A program made the position numbers and the translations under genes. The notes beneath the pieces were generated by a model, which saw only the letters and a program-made list of their open reading frames with translations, was not told the DNA's origin and did no database searches. Below, piece by piece: positions 50,451 to 59,671 of a stretch of DNA of 64,000 bases; the first letter of the stretch is position 1, and each line of letters starts with the position of its first letter. Source of the stretch: Algoriphagus chordae (GTDB taxonomy: Bacteria; Bacteroidota; Bacteroidia; Cytophagales; Cyclobacteriaceae); assembly GCF_003254055.1 (NCBI RefSeq), contig NZ_QKZT01000022.1, positions 1 through 64,000 on the forward strand, given 5' to 3'.

Positions 50451-53216
50451 ATGACTTCATACGCAGCTAGATTACTGTACTTTTTGTTGGCTGTGGGTTT
50501 TATCAATTTTTCTGTAAATGCTCAAACGATTTCGGGAACTGTAAAAGATTCGAAAACTGGTGAACCCATGCCCTTTGCCAATGTATTTATAAACAATACA
50601 ACTATTGGAAGCACTACTGATGAGCAGGGCAACTATTCGATTTCTGGTAAATTTTCTAGGACAGTTGAGTTGGTGGCCTCGTTTGTAGGTTATGAGACGA
50701 GTACTAAAACTTTAAATATTTCAGGTGCCACGAAAGCTAATTTCTCCTTGAACCCTTTGGAATCTATACTGTCTGAAGTAGAATTAAAAAGTAGGAGAGA
50801 CAAGAAATGGGAACGTGATCTACGTCGATTTAAGGAAGTGTTTTTGGCAGTACCAGACGATCCTTTCTCATCTCAACTAGAAATTAAAAATCCTTGGGTG
50901 CTGGACTTCGAAACTGTAAAAGAAAATGGTCCTAACTATGTTCATGCTACAGCCCAAGCTCCTTTACAAATTGCAAATAATGCCTTAGGTTATGATGTGA
51001 CCTATTATTTGACTGATTATCGTTTTTATAATAATCGGTCCAGTTATTTGGGGTTTGTGTTTTTCAGCCCTCAGGATATTAGTGATTCAACTGCTTTAGC
51101 GACTTTGGATGCCAATAAAGAGACGAGCTATATAGGTTCGATTCGTCATTTATTTAAATCAATCCTATTGAGCAATGTGGCTGAGGAAAACTTTGAGATT
51201 TATGAACTTGATAAATCTTCCATGTTGCGGGAAAGAACGAATGTTTACCATGAGGAACTTGGCAAGTCAATCAAACTTTTAGACGGGGATTCTATACAGC
51301 GCATACCGCTAGAAAATGGAAATTATAGAATCGTATGGCCATTCGAGGCAGAAATTCACTACAAAAATAAAACCTGGTGGAATGATTATTACACAGACCT
51401 GTATCATCCGATCAGCTGGATCACGGCTCCATTGGGCTACTTTGATATTGACCGAAATGGTGTGCCGGTGATGCCATCACAGGTGGTTCTATCTGGATAC
51501 ATGGGGCGGGCGCGAATGGGTAGATTTTTACCATATGATTTTATGCCCTCTGAGACTTTTGAAAAATACCTGGCTGAGGTAGACACTAGCCTGCAGCAAA
51601 TCACACGCTGGAATAATCTGCGTGAAAGACCCTATTTCAGTACGAATAAACCCTATTATTATCCTGGTGAGACAGTCTGGCTTGGTGGTGAAATGCTCTA
51701 TCAAAATAAGATTATGTCTGATTCGCTGAGCAGAGTACTCTATGTGGACCTAATGGATAAAAACGCCAAAATCATTCAATCAGAGACTTTTCCTATCAAA
51801 GGAGGTAAGATCTCGGGAGCTTTGGTTTTACCTAAAGAACTCCAATCAGGTGATTACTTTCTTCGAGCATATACTGAGTGGATGCGTAATTTTCCGGAAC
51901 AGGATATTTTTCTTCGAGCAGTTCCTATACTGAAAAAGGAAGAAAATGTAACAGCTGTTCCAATTTCTAATCCTGACCTATTTGGGGATTTGACTATTTC
52001 GATGATGGACACCATTTACAACAGAGATTCTTATAAGGAGATGAAAATCGACTTATCTTTTCTGGATGAGACGGAGGAATTGACGGATGCTCACTTTACC
52101 CTTTCTTTGACTGATGCTGATTTGGTATCAACGATTGGAGATAGTCCGTCTATAATTAGCGCAATGGAATGGCTGGATAAATCGCCTTCACCTACCAATT
52201 TTTCACTCAGTAATCATCAGATAGAGTATGGGATTACAGTCGATGGCCAATTCAAAAGTGATAAAAAGCGCGATCCTGTGATTAATCCTATCACCATTGT
52301 CAGAGATGATTTGGCTGATTATGGCATAGTAAAAACAGATTCTTCGGGGTATTTCCGAGCTACAGGATTGTTTTTCACGGATACGGCTACGATTTCAATT
52401 GCCGCTATGGATTCAAAGCAAAGGCATTATGGATCGGTTACGGTAAATGAAAAGACTAAACCTCTTTTCGTAGGTTCATATCCTAAACTCAATTATCAAA
52501 CCTACCAGAGACAAGACGATGGATTAAAGTTTGATATCTCAGGGGATTATGTGTTGCTGGAAGAATTTGTGAAAGAAGATGAAAAGATTGAAACCATGGA
52601 GGATCGAAACTATGGGTATGGGCCTTCGGATCGAGAAATTAGTGGTGATAAATTGGCAACTATTTCGCCTGAGGCTTTGGCTGGACAATTAGGTTTTAAG
52701 AATGGTTGGAAAACTATTGGGAATTACAATTTTGGCTTAAAGGCATCAAACCCGTTATTAATTATCGATGGTGCTCAATATCCATTTTTAGATAATGAAA
52801 GCTTTGATATTTTGATAAGTACATTTATACCTGCTGAATTAGAATCCATCAAAGTCTACACCTTTAATTCAGCTTCCTTTGGTATGGCAGGATTTGGCGG
52901 GGTAATAATGATTACTACCAAAAAAGGCCAGAGAACTAAGCCTGGGAAGGATAACGCATTTAACTCTTCCGAATTTCAGCAATTCCATATTCGTGGCTTT
53001 TCTCCTGAAATTGCATTCCCGGATAATTATGAAAATGAAGATCCAGTAGAGATTAAACCTACACTGTATTGGAATGCAAATGCTGAAACTGATGGAGGAA
53101 CTTACTTTTTCAAAGTAAAAATCCCTCAAGCTCTGAAACGTATGAATCTGAGAGTTGAGGGATTAACAAAGGACGGTTTGGCCTTTGAGAAGACTTTTGA
53201 GATCGATGTGAAGTAA
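50451..53216 (+). CDS. Exported CarboxypepD-regulatory / MG2-like / TonB-plug-like protein
   Basis: 921 aa with a signal peptide (1-24, ending VNAQ). A CarboxypepD_reg-like domain follows (TISGTVKDSKTGEPMPFANV, 25-44). Residues ~120-390 are a beta-rich unassigned region. An MG2-like domain starts RPYFSTNKPYYYPGETVWLGG (about 395-415). Near 760-820 a TonB-plug-like segment occurs (PLLIIDGAQYPFL, GMAGFGGVIMITTKKGQ). There is no C-terminal beta-barrel, so it is not a receptor in itself. It may be an accessory surface or periplasmic protein. The start ATG sits about 100 bases after array B. Confidence 0.85.
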   Translation: MTSYAARLLYFLLAVGFINFSVNAQTISGTVKDSKTGEPMPFANVFINNTTIGSTTDEQGNYSISGKFSRTVELVASFVGYETSTKTLNISGATKANFSLNPLESILSEVELKSRRDKKWERDLRRFKEVFLAVPDDPFSSQLEIKNPWVLDFETVKENGPNYVHATAQAPLQIANNALGYDVTYYLTDYRFYNNRSSYLGFVFFSPQDISDSTALATLDANKETSYIGSIRHLFKSILLSNVAEENFEIYELDKSSMLRERTNVYHEELGKSIKLLDGDSIQRIPLENGNYRIVWPFEAEIHYKNKTWWNDYYTDLYHPISWITAPLGYFDIDRNGVPVMPSQVVLSGYMGRARMGRFLPYDFMPSETFEKYLAEVDTSLQQITRWNNLRERPYFSTNKPYYYPGETVWLGGEMLYQNKIMSDSLSRVLYVDLMDKNAKIIQSETFPIKGGKISGALVLPKELQSGDYFLRAYTEWMRNFPEQDIFLRAVPILKKEENVTAVPISNPDLFGDLTISMMDTIYNRDSYKEMKIDLSFLDETEELTDAHFTLSLTDADLVSTIGDSPSIISAMEWLDKSPSPTNFSLSNHQIEYGITVDGQFKSDKKRDPVINPITIVRDDLADYGIVKTDSSGYFRATGLFFTDTATISIAAMDSKQRHYGSVTVNEKTKPLFVGSYPKLNYQTYQRQDDGLKFDISGDYVLLEEFVKEDEKIETMEDRNYGYGPSDREISGDKLATISPEALAGQLGFKNGWKTIGNYNFGLKASNPLLIIDGAQYPFLDNESFDILISTFIPAELESIKVYTFNSASFGMAGFGGVIMITTKKGQRTKPGKDNAFNSSEFQQFHIRGFSPEIAFPDNYENEDPVEIKPTLYWNANAETDGGTYFFKVKIPQALKRMNLRVEGLTKDGLAFEKTFEIDVK

Positions 53217-53223
53217 GAAGACC

Positions 53224-53784
53224 TTACTCTGGTAATCTGCTTTTCAGCATGTTGATTTGGCCCATGTGATTGGCCTGATGTTCCATCACATGAAACCAAG
53301 CCCAATGATTATCTGTCTGTCCTCCTTTTGCAAGCTTCGCAAACCATTTATCGTCTTTCTCCTTGAGTGTTTCCAAGGTCTTTTGGCGAACCTGTGCCCA
53401 TATATCTAAGTAGTATTGAATAGGTTTTCCAACAAATTCTACTCTTGCTTCATCGCCTAGGTTCAAAGCGGTTTCCCATTTCTCTTTTTCGGCCTCATTA
53501 AATCCTCTGCCTTCAAATGTGTAAGCTTGATAATATACTTCTGTTGCGGCCAAGTGCATAATCATCGCACCAATTCGATTTGCTTTATCATCTAATAGAA
53601 AATCTGTCTGTTCCTGATTGAGCTCTTGTGTGCTGTAAATTATCCTTGCTCTAAGGTTTTCCAGCATGGACACCATCATTCCTGTATCATGATCATATCC
53701 TTTTGGGGGATTCATCGTGTTTTGGGCAAAGAGCAAGGTTGAACTGAGCAAAACCAAGGAGAACAATAGAGAGAATTTTTTCAT
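53224..53784 (-). CDS. DinB-family metal-binding protein, exported
   Basis: 186 aa with a signal peptide (about 1-20, ending LLFAQ). The DinB four-helix fold is signalled by AMIMHLAATEVYYQAYTF (first His) and AWFHVMEHQANHMGQINML near the C-terminus (further His residues), which would form the metal triad. Most DinB/YfiT enzymes are cytoplasmic thiol-dependent transferases, so a signal peptide is notable though seen in Bacteroidota. The reaction is unknown. Convergent with the gene ending at 53216, leaving only seven bases between. Confidence 0.9.
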   Translation of the reverse strand: MKKFSLLFSLVLLSSTLLFAQNTMNPPKGYDHDTGMMVSMLENLRARIIYSTQELNQEQTDFLLDDKANRIGAMIMHLAATEVYYQAYTFEGRGFNEAEKEKWETALNLGDEARVEFVGKPIQYYLDIWAQVRQKTLETLKEKDDKWFAKLAKGGQTDNHWAWFHVMEHQANHMGQINMLKSRLPE

Positions 53785-53852
53785 TTGGGTAAAAGTTTGT
53801 GAGTCAGCAAAATGCCTATTAAATGAGAAATCAGCTAATCAATTATTGTTAA

Positions 53853-54194
53853 TTACGCTCCGGACTTAAAAATTCTATTCATCAGCACCCACTTTTCTCC
53901 AGGCTTAGCCCATGGAATCGGCTGCTGATATTTCCACATAAAATCTTCCCATTCGGCGATTTTTGGGTTGGTTGCATCGAACTTGGCTTTGACTTCGAAG
54001 TCGAACTCATCGACAGTTTCCAGTAGCATAAACATGCGATTGCCTGTTCGGAAAATTTCAATATTGAGAATGCCGGCATCTATATCATGTTGTGTGACTT
54101 CAGGCCAGGCAGCTCCGGCCGCATGATGCTGCTCGTATTCTTTGATAGATTCCTCATCGTCAATGAGGTCAAGTGTCAGTGCGAAACGTTTCAT
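53853..54194 (-). CDS. L-rhamnose/L-fucose mutarotase family protein
   Basis: 113 aa of the RhaM/DUF718 fold. RFALTLDLIDDEESIKEYEQ and HHAAGAAWPEV (about 23-33) include the His that acts in ring opening. AGILNIEIFRTGNRMFMLLE and the Trp-rich EWEDFMWKYQQPIPWA complete the family pattern. It interconverts anomers of a deoxysugar, often beside dehydrogenases for L-fucose or L-rhamnose; such genes follow upstream in the same strand (TIM-barrel isomerase, Zn-dehydrogenase, aldo/keto reductase). Confidence 0.9.
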   Translation of the reverse strand: MKRFALTLDLIDDEESIKEYEQHHAAGAAWPEVTQHDIDAGILNIEIFRTGNRMFMLLETVDEFDFEVKAKFDATNPKIAEWEDFMWKYQQPIPWAKPGEKWVLMNRIFKSGA

Positions 54195-54355
54195 TTTATT
54201 AGTATCAAGATATCAGATTTAAGACATTAGACTTAAGACATAAGATTTTAGAGTCAAGAGTCTAGAATCAAGAATAGGAGAAAGTTTAATTGAAAATTCA
54301 TGGCTTGGAGTACCTAAGAATCTCGTAAATCGTATTTCGTAAATCCCACTTCCGT

Positions 54356-55171
54356 TTAGCGAAACCATTTCCTAAACTCCTCAATAGTCTGCTCAGCAGC
54401 TTCATCAGGATTAGGGTAGGGGAAAGCTTCAGCTGAAGCATAACCAGCATAACCAATTGTTTTCAAAGCATCGGCTATTTCCTTCATCGAAGTATGTCCA
54501 AAACCCATAGCACGTCTATTACTATCCGCAAAGTGCAGGTGTCCGATATTTTTCCCCCAGTTCAGAATACTTTCTTCCAAATTGCCTTCTTCAATATTCA
54601 TGTGAAATAAATCAGCCAATAGCTTCACCGACTTGGTATCCAAAGAATCCATAAAGTTTGATCCAGCTTCTATGGTATTAAGCAAGTTGGTTTCGTAGCG
54701 ATTTAGAGGCTCATAGATCAAAGTGACCCCTTTCGATTCGGCATGCTTCCCAAGTTGATTCAATCCTTCTGACAGCCAAGACATTGTTTCCTCTCTGTTA
54801 TTTCCAGGAAGTACATTTCCCTGCATGGAACCTATAATTGCGGGTGCTCCAAAGGCAGCTCCGAAATCCATCATATCCTTTATAAATGAAATTGCTTTTT
54901 CTCGAATTGCTGGATCAGGATCTGTAAGTGTTAAACCATGAATTACCTTACCAGCTCCAGTTCCTACAGCAGCTAGTTCCAGCTTGTATTGAGCTAGAAG
55001 GTCTTTTAATCTAGGAATTTCAATCGCATCAGCAGAAGCTGTGAAAAGTTCTATTGCGTCAAAGCCAAGCTTGGAAGCTTTCGCCATTCCAGCTTCCAGG
55101 TCTTCCCAGAATATCCAAGGGCCAGTTTTGATTTGAGGTACTAGAGCGATTGTTACGCAGGATTTTATCAT
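54356..55171 (-). CDS. Sugar phosphate isomerase/epimerase (TIM-barrel, hydroxypyruvate-isomerase-like)
   Basis: 271 aa from ATG 55171, four bases after the stop of the dehydrogenase gene; the frame extends to a TTG 7 codons upstream, overlapping that gene. AP_endonuc_2-type TIM barrel: FDAIELFTASAD (helix-strand 1), LIYEPLNRYETNLLNT (metal-binding Glu), LLADLFHMNIEEG (Asp and His) and ASAEAFPYP (final Glu) are the ligands of the divalent metal. It is cytoplasmic and probably isomerises a keto-sugar in this catabolic group. Confidence 0.9.
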   Translation of the reverse strand: MIKSCVTIALVPQIKTGPWIFWEDLEAGMAKASKLGFDAIELFTASADAIEIPRLKDLLAQYKLELAAVGTGAGKVIHGLTLTDPDPAIREKAISFIKDMMDFGAAFGAPAIIGSMQGNVLPGNNREETMSWLSEGLNQLGKHAESKGVTLIYEPLNRYETNLLNTIEAGSNFMDSLDTKSVKLLADLFHMNIEEGNLEESILNWGKNIGHLHFADSNRRAMGFGHTSMKEIADALKTIGYAGYASAEAFPYPNPDEAAEQTIEEFRKWFR

Positions 55172-55175
55172 TTTC

Positions 55176-56195
55176 TTATTTATCAAAATCAATCATTATT
55201 TTAATTATTCCCTCTTGGCTCTCAGCCCAATCTGCAAGAGCTTTTTCGGACTCATCAATGGTCACCACTTTGCTGATAACCTCATCCACAGGGAATTTTC
55301 CTTGTTCTAAATATTCGATTACTTCAGGGAATTCGGTGGTGCAATTTCTCGAACCTAGAATCTCAATTTCTTTTTGCACAAAAAGAGAAGTATTGAATTC
55401 CACAGGTGCTTTTGCGTAGCCAATGCAGACAACTCTGCCAGTAAAAGCCACTTCTTCCACAGCTTGACGATAAGTTATAGGACTTCCCACTGCTTCGATG
55501 ATCACGTCTGGGCCATCGTTGGTAGTCATTTCCTGAAGGGTCTGATGTAGATCTATCTTCTTTGGATTGATGGTGTGTTTCACTCCTATTTTCTTTGCTA
55601 TAGCGAGCTTTGCGTCGTCCAGATCAATTGCGATCACTTCAGCTCCTTTATTCACCGCTGATGCTACAGCTCCCAAGCCTACGATTCCACAGCCGATTAC
55701 TGCTACACGATCCTGAGCTGTCACCTTTGCGCGATTCACAGAGTGAAAACCAACCGTCAGCGGCTCCGCCAAAGCTAATTCACGTAAGGATAATTTTTCA
55801 GAAGGAAACACATCTTGCCAAGGCAAGGCAATGTATCGGCACATGGCACCAGGACGACGAACTCCCATCGTCTTATTTTCCTTGCATGCATTTCGGGCGC
55901 CCTTGCGGCAAGCAATACATTTTCCACAATTCAAGTAAGGATAAACCGTCACTTTCATTCCAACTTTGATGTTCTCAGGAATATCAGTTCCGAGTTCTTC
56001 GATAGTTCCCCCAACTTCATGCCCTAGGATATTTGGATATTCCTGTAGCGGAAAAAGTCCTCGATAAGAATTCAGATCTCCACCGCAAAAGCCAACCATA
56101 CCGACTTTTAGGAGAACTTCTCCGGATTTAGGTGTTGGTTTTTCGACTTCTCGAAGTTCTGTTTTACCGATATCGGTGAGTACTAATGCTTTCAT
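55176..56195 (-). CDS. Zinc-dependent alcohol/sugar dehydrogenase (MDR family)
   Basis: A 339-aa medium-chain dehydrogenase. The catalytic-zinc region is FCGGDLNSYRG (about 36-46) with GHEVGGTIEELG (about 59-70). The structural-zinc Cys set is in NCGKCIACRKGARNACKEN. The Rossmann loop is VAVIGCGIVGLGAVASA (about 164-180). It resembles sorbitol, threonine and galactitol-phosphate dehydrogenases; a polyol or sugar is the likely substrate here. Four bases separate it from the isomerase gene downstream, indicating one operon. Confidence 0.92.
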   Translation of the reverse strand: MKALVLTDIGKTELREVEKPTPKSGEVLLKVGMVGFCGGDLNSYRGLFPLQEYPNILGHEVGGTIEELGTDIPENIKVGMKVTVYPYLNCGKCIACRKGARNACKENKTMGVRRPGAMCRYIALPWQDVFPSEKLSLRELALAEPLTVGFHSVNRAKVTAQDRVAVIGCGIVGLGAVASAVNKGAEVIAIDLDDAKLAIAKKIGVKHTINPKKIDLHQTLQEMTTNDGPDVIIEAVGSPITYRQAVEEVAFTGRVVCIGYAKAPVEFNTSLFVQKEIEILGSRNCTTEFPEVIEYLEQGKFPVDEVISKVVTIDESEKALADWAESQEGIIKIMIDFDK

Positions 56196-56236
56196 GAGGT
56201 TTGAGGTTTTTAGTTTAATACTTTACTATATAGCGA

Positions 56237-56286
56237 CTTCGACTTCGCTCAGTCTGACACGATTGTCACCCTGAGCGAAGTCGAAG
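56237..56286. repeat. REP-like hairpin between dehydrogenase and aldo/keto reductase genes
   Basis: CTTCGACTTCGCTCAG and CTGAGCGAAGTCGAAG pair perfectly around a 16-base centre (TCTGACACGATTGTCAC). A second, degenerate REP-like stretch (AGATCGCTTCACTTCCCGACG to TTTGCGATGAAGG) follows to about 56360. The repeat sits within a probable operon and could separate expression of its parts. Confidence 0.85.
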
Positions 56287-56391
56287 GGTTATTTCTTACT
56301 AACAGATCGCTTCACTTCCCGACGAATCGAGACATGCTCTCCGTCGTTTGCGATGAAGGTCGCTTCCGTCTCCCGTCTTCGGTCTCCCAGC

Positions 56392-57324
56392 TTATATATT
56401 ATTCTCCGCTTTCCCTTCAAACCACATTTGGTTTTTGACAGGAGCGACGAGTGTTTCGATTTCTTCCAAAAGACCATCTGGAATCCTGAAATCAAGCACG
56501 GATACATTTTGGGTGATGGTGGCTAAATCACACATTCCTACGATTGTGGTAGAAATATCAGGATGATCCAAGGCGTAGCGAATAGCCACATCGCTGAGCT
56601 TCACGCCATATTTCGCACAAAGGCTAAGTAGTTGCGATTGCATATCCTTCATCGCTTGTGGAGATCTATGCCATTCCGGCAATGGAGCATCCGAAAGTAT
56701 GCGCTGCATCAAAGGAGCTGCATTCATCAAACCGAAGCACTTTTCTTTCGAAAGAGGGACGAGCTCACGGTTGATTTCATCTTCCAGTAGATTATAATGC
56801 GCCCAAGAAAGAACTGTATCTACATCTATATTTCTCGTGATTTCGGCTAGGTAATTTACCGGCAAACCAGTAATTCCTATAAAACGAGCTTTGCCGGATT
56901 CTTTCAGTTTTACTAGTGTCGGCCAAGCTTCATTGATGATTTGCTCTTTGTCCACAAACTCTATGTCATGAAGCTGGAGGAGATCGACGTAATCTGTTTT
57001 CAGTCTGGATAGAGATTCATCTACGCTTTTCAGAATTCGCTTTTCAGAAAAATCAAATTCCTGTAAGTCATAGCGACCGCATTTTGTAGCTAAAATCACC
57101 TTGTCACGCTTTCCTTCGAGCGCATTTCCCAGTCGCTTTTCCGCCAGGGTAAGACCATAAAAAGGAGAAACATCGAAAAAATTCACACCATGATCGATCG
57201 CATAGGCTACGGCTCGGTAACCGTCTTTTTCGTCAGAAACATTGAATACATCTCCCATAGGTGATGCTCCAAATCCCAGAATAGACAAGTCTAGTCCAGT
57301 GTTTCCTAACTTTCTGTATTCCAT
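56392..57324 (-). CDS. Aldo/keto reductase (L-galactose/L-fucose dehydrogenase-like)
   Basis: A 310-aa TIM-barrel AKR. The tetrad is visible: Asp50 and Tyr55 in NFFDVSPFYGLTLAEKRLG, Lys in VILATKCGRYD (about 78-88) and His in LLQLHDIEF (about 115-123). The sequence GNTGLDLSILGFGASPMG is the usual family start. It resembles plant L-galactose dehydrogenase and bacterial D-threo-aldose dehydrogenases, so oxidation of L-fucose or a related sugar to the lactone is plausible beside the mutarotase. Confidence 0.92.
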   Translation of the reverse strand: MEYRKLGNTGLDLSILGFGASPMGDVFNVSDEKDGYRAVAYAIDHGVNFFDVSPFYGLTLAEKRLGNALEGKRDKVILATKCGRYDLQEFDFSEKRILKSVDESLSRLKTDYVDLLQLHDIEFVDKEQIINEAWPTLVKLKESGKARFIGITGLPVNYLAEITRNIDVDTVLSWAHYNLLEDEINRELVPLSKEKCFGLMNAAPLMQRILSDAPLPEWHRSPQAMKDMQSQLLSLCAKYGVKLSDVAIRYALDHPDISTTIVGMCDLATITQNVSVLDFRIPDGLLEEIETLVAPVKNQMWFEGKAENNI

Positions 57325-57533
57325 AAATTAGGTTATTCTTGGGGTTGTTATTTTACAAATCCAATATATGGAGATTTTGTGAGGAGGGAAAGTTGGTAGC
57401 TAATATCCCTGAATATTCATGGAGCTTAGTATCGAAAGTCCAGTAAAATGAGTGAGGTTGAGGTGTTTCTCTTAGATCTTTTAATTGCTGTTTTCTGCGT
57501 CCAATTTAAGTTTGACTATCCTACAAAAACTAA

Positions 57534-57559
57534 AAGCGGCAGTGCTTATACTGCCGCTT
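57534..57559 (-). terminator. Rho-independent terminator for the Tat-signal isomerase gene
   Basis: AAGCGGCAGT and ACTGCCGCTT form a perfect stem with a six-base loop, 47 bases past the stop. On the minus strand it runs into TTAGTTTTTGT. Confidence 0.85.
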
Positions 57560-57606
57560 CAAAAAAGTAGTTTGAAAAACCAATTATGGAAAATTAAATT
57601 TCTACA

Positions 57607-58635
57607 CTAAACTAGTGCTTTTTTACAAAATTCAACACATTTCTGAACCTCTTTGACAGCATCTGATCCTTCAGGGATCTGGTATTCCAACTCAATGGTA
57701 GCCGGGAACTTATACTTATTTTTTGCCATCAGATTTAATAATTCAGGGATAGGCGTGTCTCCAGTTCCCCACGGCAAGTTTCCTTTGCCGTTGGCAGGGG
57801 TTTGACGGTCTTTGGTATGCATGCTGAGAATGCGCTTATGTTGCTTTTCTATCAGAGGAATTAGGTCTGTATTTCCTGCAGCGATGTAATGCCCTGCGTC
57901 TAGATTTAGCCCATTTCTCTTGCTTTGCTCTAACGCAGTGTCCCAAAATGTAAAGGTCTCCTGCTCATGACCATGATAGCCAACAGACATTTTATATTTT
58001 TCTCCTAGTTTCCCCAGGCGTAAGGTATGTGCATCATTTGAAGGATGCTCAAGAGTGACATGACTAGCACCCAAAGCCTTCGCAGCAGTCATTCCATAGG
58101 CGATTTCTTCATCGGAAGCATTTATACCAAAAGCATTTGGTTTAAAAGCATATATGCTGACCCCTGCATCGTTGTACATTTTACGCATTTTCTCAAAAGG
58201 CGCCGTACCAACCTTATTTCTCCATGCTGCAACTTCTTTTCCGTAAGCCTCAGACTGAGCAGTCATATCTGCTAGCTTGGCTTTTTCCTCAGTAGTGAGT
58301 TCTTCTCCTTTTCTTTGTTTTGATCTAAGCGGGTACATTTCCCGCATGTTGACAGGATTCGTTGGTTTTCCTGCGAAAGACTCTGCCGGATCGCCCATAA
58401 GTTCTATGGCAGAAAGCCCAGAATCAAGTACATATTGAAGGGTTGCCTCGGCGCTCTGATCTGGTAAAGATCTGAATGAATAGGTAATACAGCCTATTTG
58501 TACTCCATTGATCAAAGAGTTTGGCTTATTAAGAGACTTGATGATGGCTGGAGCGCCCTGCAGCCAGGATGGAGCCATCGCTAGTCCACCTATTCCAAGT
58601 GCGGATTTTATGAGGAATTCTCTTCTATTTTTCAT
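57607..58635 (-). CDS. Exported sugar phosphate isomerase/epimerase-like protein (Tat-type signal)
   Basis: 342 aa. The N-terminus MKNRREFLIKSALGIGGLAM is a Tat-like signal (RRxFL). The TIM-barrel domain is of the AP_endonuc_2 type: SAIELMGDPAE, HVTLEHPSND, SVGYHGHEQETFTFWD (metal-binding His), NLDAGHYIAAG and MHTKDRQTPA supply the metal ligands. Exported relatives accompany Gfo/Idh/MocA oxidoreductases in Bacteroidota sugar oxidation; this one is transcribed upstream of the mutarotase group but has its own terminator. Confidence 0.92.
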   Translation of the reverse strand: MKNRREFLIKSALGIGGLAMAPSWLQGAPAIIKSLNKPNSLINGVQIGCITYSFRSLPDQSAEATLQYVLDSGLSAIELMGDPAESFAGKPTNPVNMREMYPLRSKQRKGEELTTEEKAKLADMTAQSEAYGKEVAAWRNKVGTAPFEKMRKMYNDAGVSIYAFKPNAFGINASDEEIAYGMTAAKALGASHVTLEHPSNDAHTLRLGKLGEKYKMSVGYHGHEQETFTFWDTALEQSKRNGLNLDAGHYIAAGNTDLIPLIEKQHKRILSMHTKDRQTPANGKGNLPWGTGDTPIPELLNLMAKNKYKFPATIELEYQIPEGSDAVKEVQKCVEFCKKALV

Positions 58636-58780
58636 GTTGTTCTGGGTTTGAGTACTGAGTTAAACTTCAAATTAGTATTTACTTTTTCTTTTTTACTGAA
58701 AAGTTTACCCATAATTTCATTTTCGGGCTGAGAGGTCATATACTCGTTTAAAGATTTTGCCTGATAAAAATTACTGAGAA

Positions 58781-59212
58781 ATGGATTACGAAGTAAATAA
58801 TATTACCAAGAGGATAGCTAGGGGAGACTTTCTCAGTGAGTTACAATTCAATACCTCGAGGAGTGGAGGTGCAGGCGGACAGCATGTAAATAAGGTTGAA
58901 TCCAAAGTTCAACTGAAATTTGATATCCCTAATTCCCGTCAGTTGAGCGAGGAGGAAAAGGCAATGGTGCTAGAAAAACTGCAGACTAAAACTGATCAAG
59001 ATGGGGTGTTGCAGTTGCAGTCACAGGAAAAGCGATCACAAATTCAAAATAAGGAGTTGGTGATCCGGAAGTTCGAGGACCTGCTGCGTAAGGCTTTTCA
59101 AAAGAAGCGAATCCGAAAAGCTACCAAACCAAAAAAAGGAGCAATCGAGAAGCGGCTCAAAGCAAAAAAAAATCAGGCGGAGAAAAAGGCAAATCGTAAC
59201 TGGAAAGCGTAA
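58781..59212 (+). CDS. arfB: Peptidyl-tRNA hydrolase ArfB (YaeJ), ribosome rescue
   Basis: A 143-aa class I release-factor-like protein. The catalytic GGQ lies in SRSGGAGGQHVNKVESKVQ (about 27-45). The basic C-terminal tail (RKATKPKKGAIEKRLKAKKN to NRNWKA) enters the mRNA tunnel of a stalled ribosome. The absence of a codon-recognition domain and the tail composition separate it from RF1/RF2. It frees ribosomes stalled without a stop codon. A decayed piece of a second copy of its 3' end is found at 61073-61134. Confidence 0.95.
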   Translation: MDYEVNNITKRIARGDFLSELQFNTSRSGGAGGQHVNKVESKVQLKFDIPNSRQLSEEEKAMVLEKLQTKTDQDGVLQLQSQEKRSQIQNKELVIRKFEDLLRKAFQKKRIRKATKPKKGAIEKRLKAKKNQAEKKANRNWKA

Positions 59213-59281
59213 AGTTTTGGCAGTTGTCGCAGTGATCAGTTTTCAGTCGCAGGAGCTATTGTGATAAGTTTCGATTCAGTA

Positions 59282-59671
59282 TTAGAAGTCTTTTATCAGG
59301 ACTGTGTATTGTTTCGTTGAATCAGGTTTGTAGATCTGAATGGGGTAATTGCCAGTAGGCTTCATTATTTGTAAGGTGTAAACTGGTTCTGTATTTGAAA
59401 TAATATTCAATTTATCCTGATTTCGGAAAAGCTTGTAATCATCCAGTTTTAAATCCAAGTATCTGTCAATATTGTCGAATTTTTTGATGTAGATAGTGTC
59501 ATTATCAAGTCCCGTAATAGGAGCACTTGCTAATGAGTCTAAAACATTCTCCTGATGCTCGTAGGTAGGTTTTTCCTGGGTTAACTCACGGAATTTGGTC
59601 TGATAACCCTGTGAGAAAGAAACAGCATAAGTGCTGATAGTCAGTAAAATAACTAGGATTTGCTTTTTCAT
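59282..59671 (-). CDS. Small exported protein of unknown function
   Basis: 129 aa with a signal peptide (about 1-20, ending SFSQ). The mature portion is rich in charged residues and ends in strand-like segments (TEPVYTLQIMKPTGNYPIQI, then YTVLIKDF). It may be a small periplasmic protein; no domain was recognised. It lies between arfB (convergent) and the PAS gene, with 160 bases before the latter. Confidence 0.75.
   Translation of the reverse strand: MKKQILVILLTISTYAVSFSQGYQTKFRELTQEKPTYEHQENVLDSLASAPITGLDNDTIYIKKFDNIDRYLDLKLDDYKLFRNQDKLNIISNTEPVYTLQIMKPTGNYPIQIYKPDSTKQYTVLIKDF

Noticed and set aside
50451..53216. TonB-dependent (SusC-like) receptor
   Set aside because: A plug-like motif is present but the chain lacks the ~600-residue barrel.
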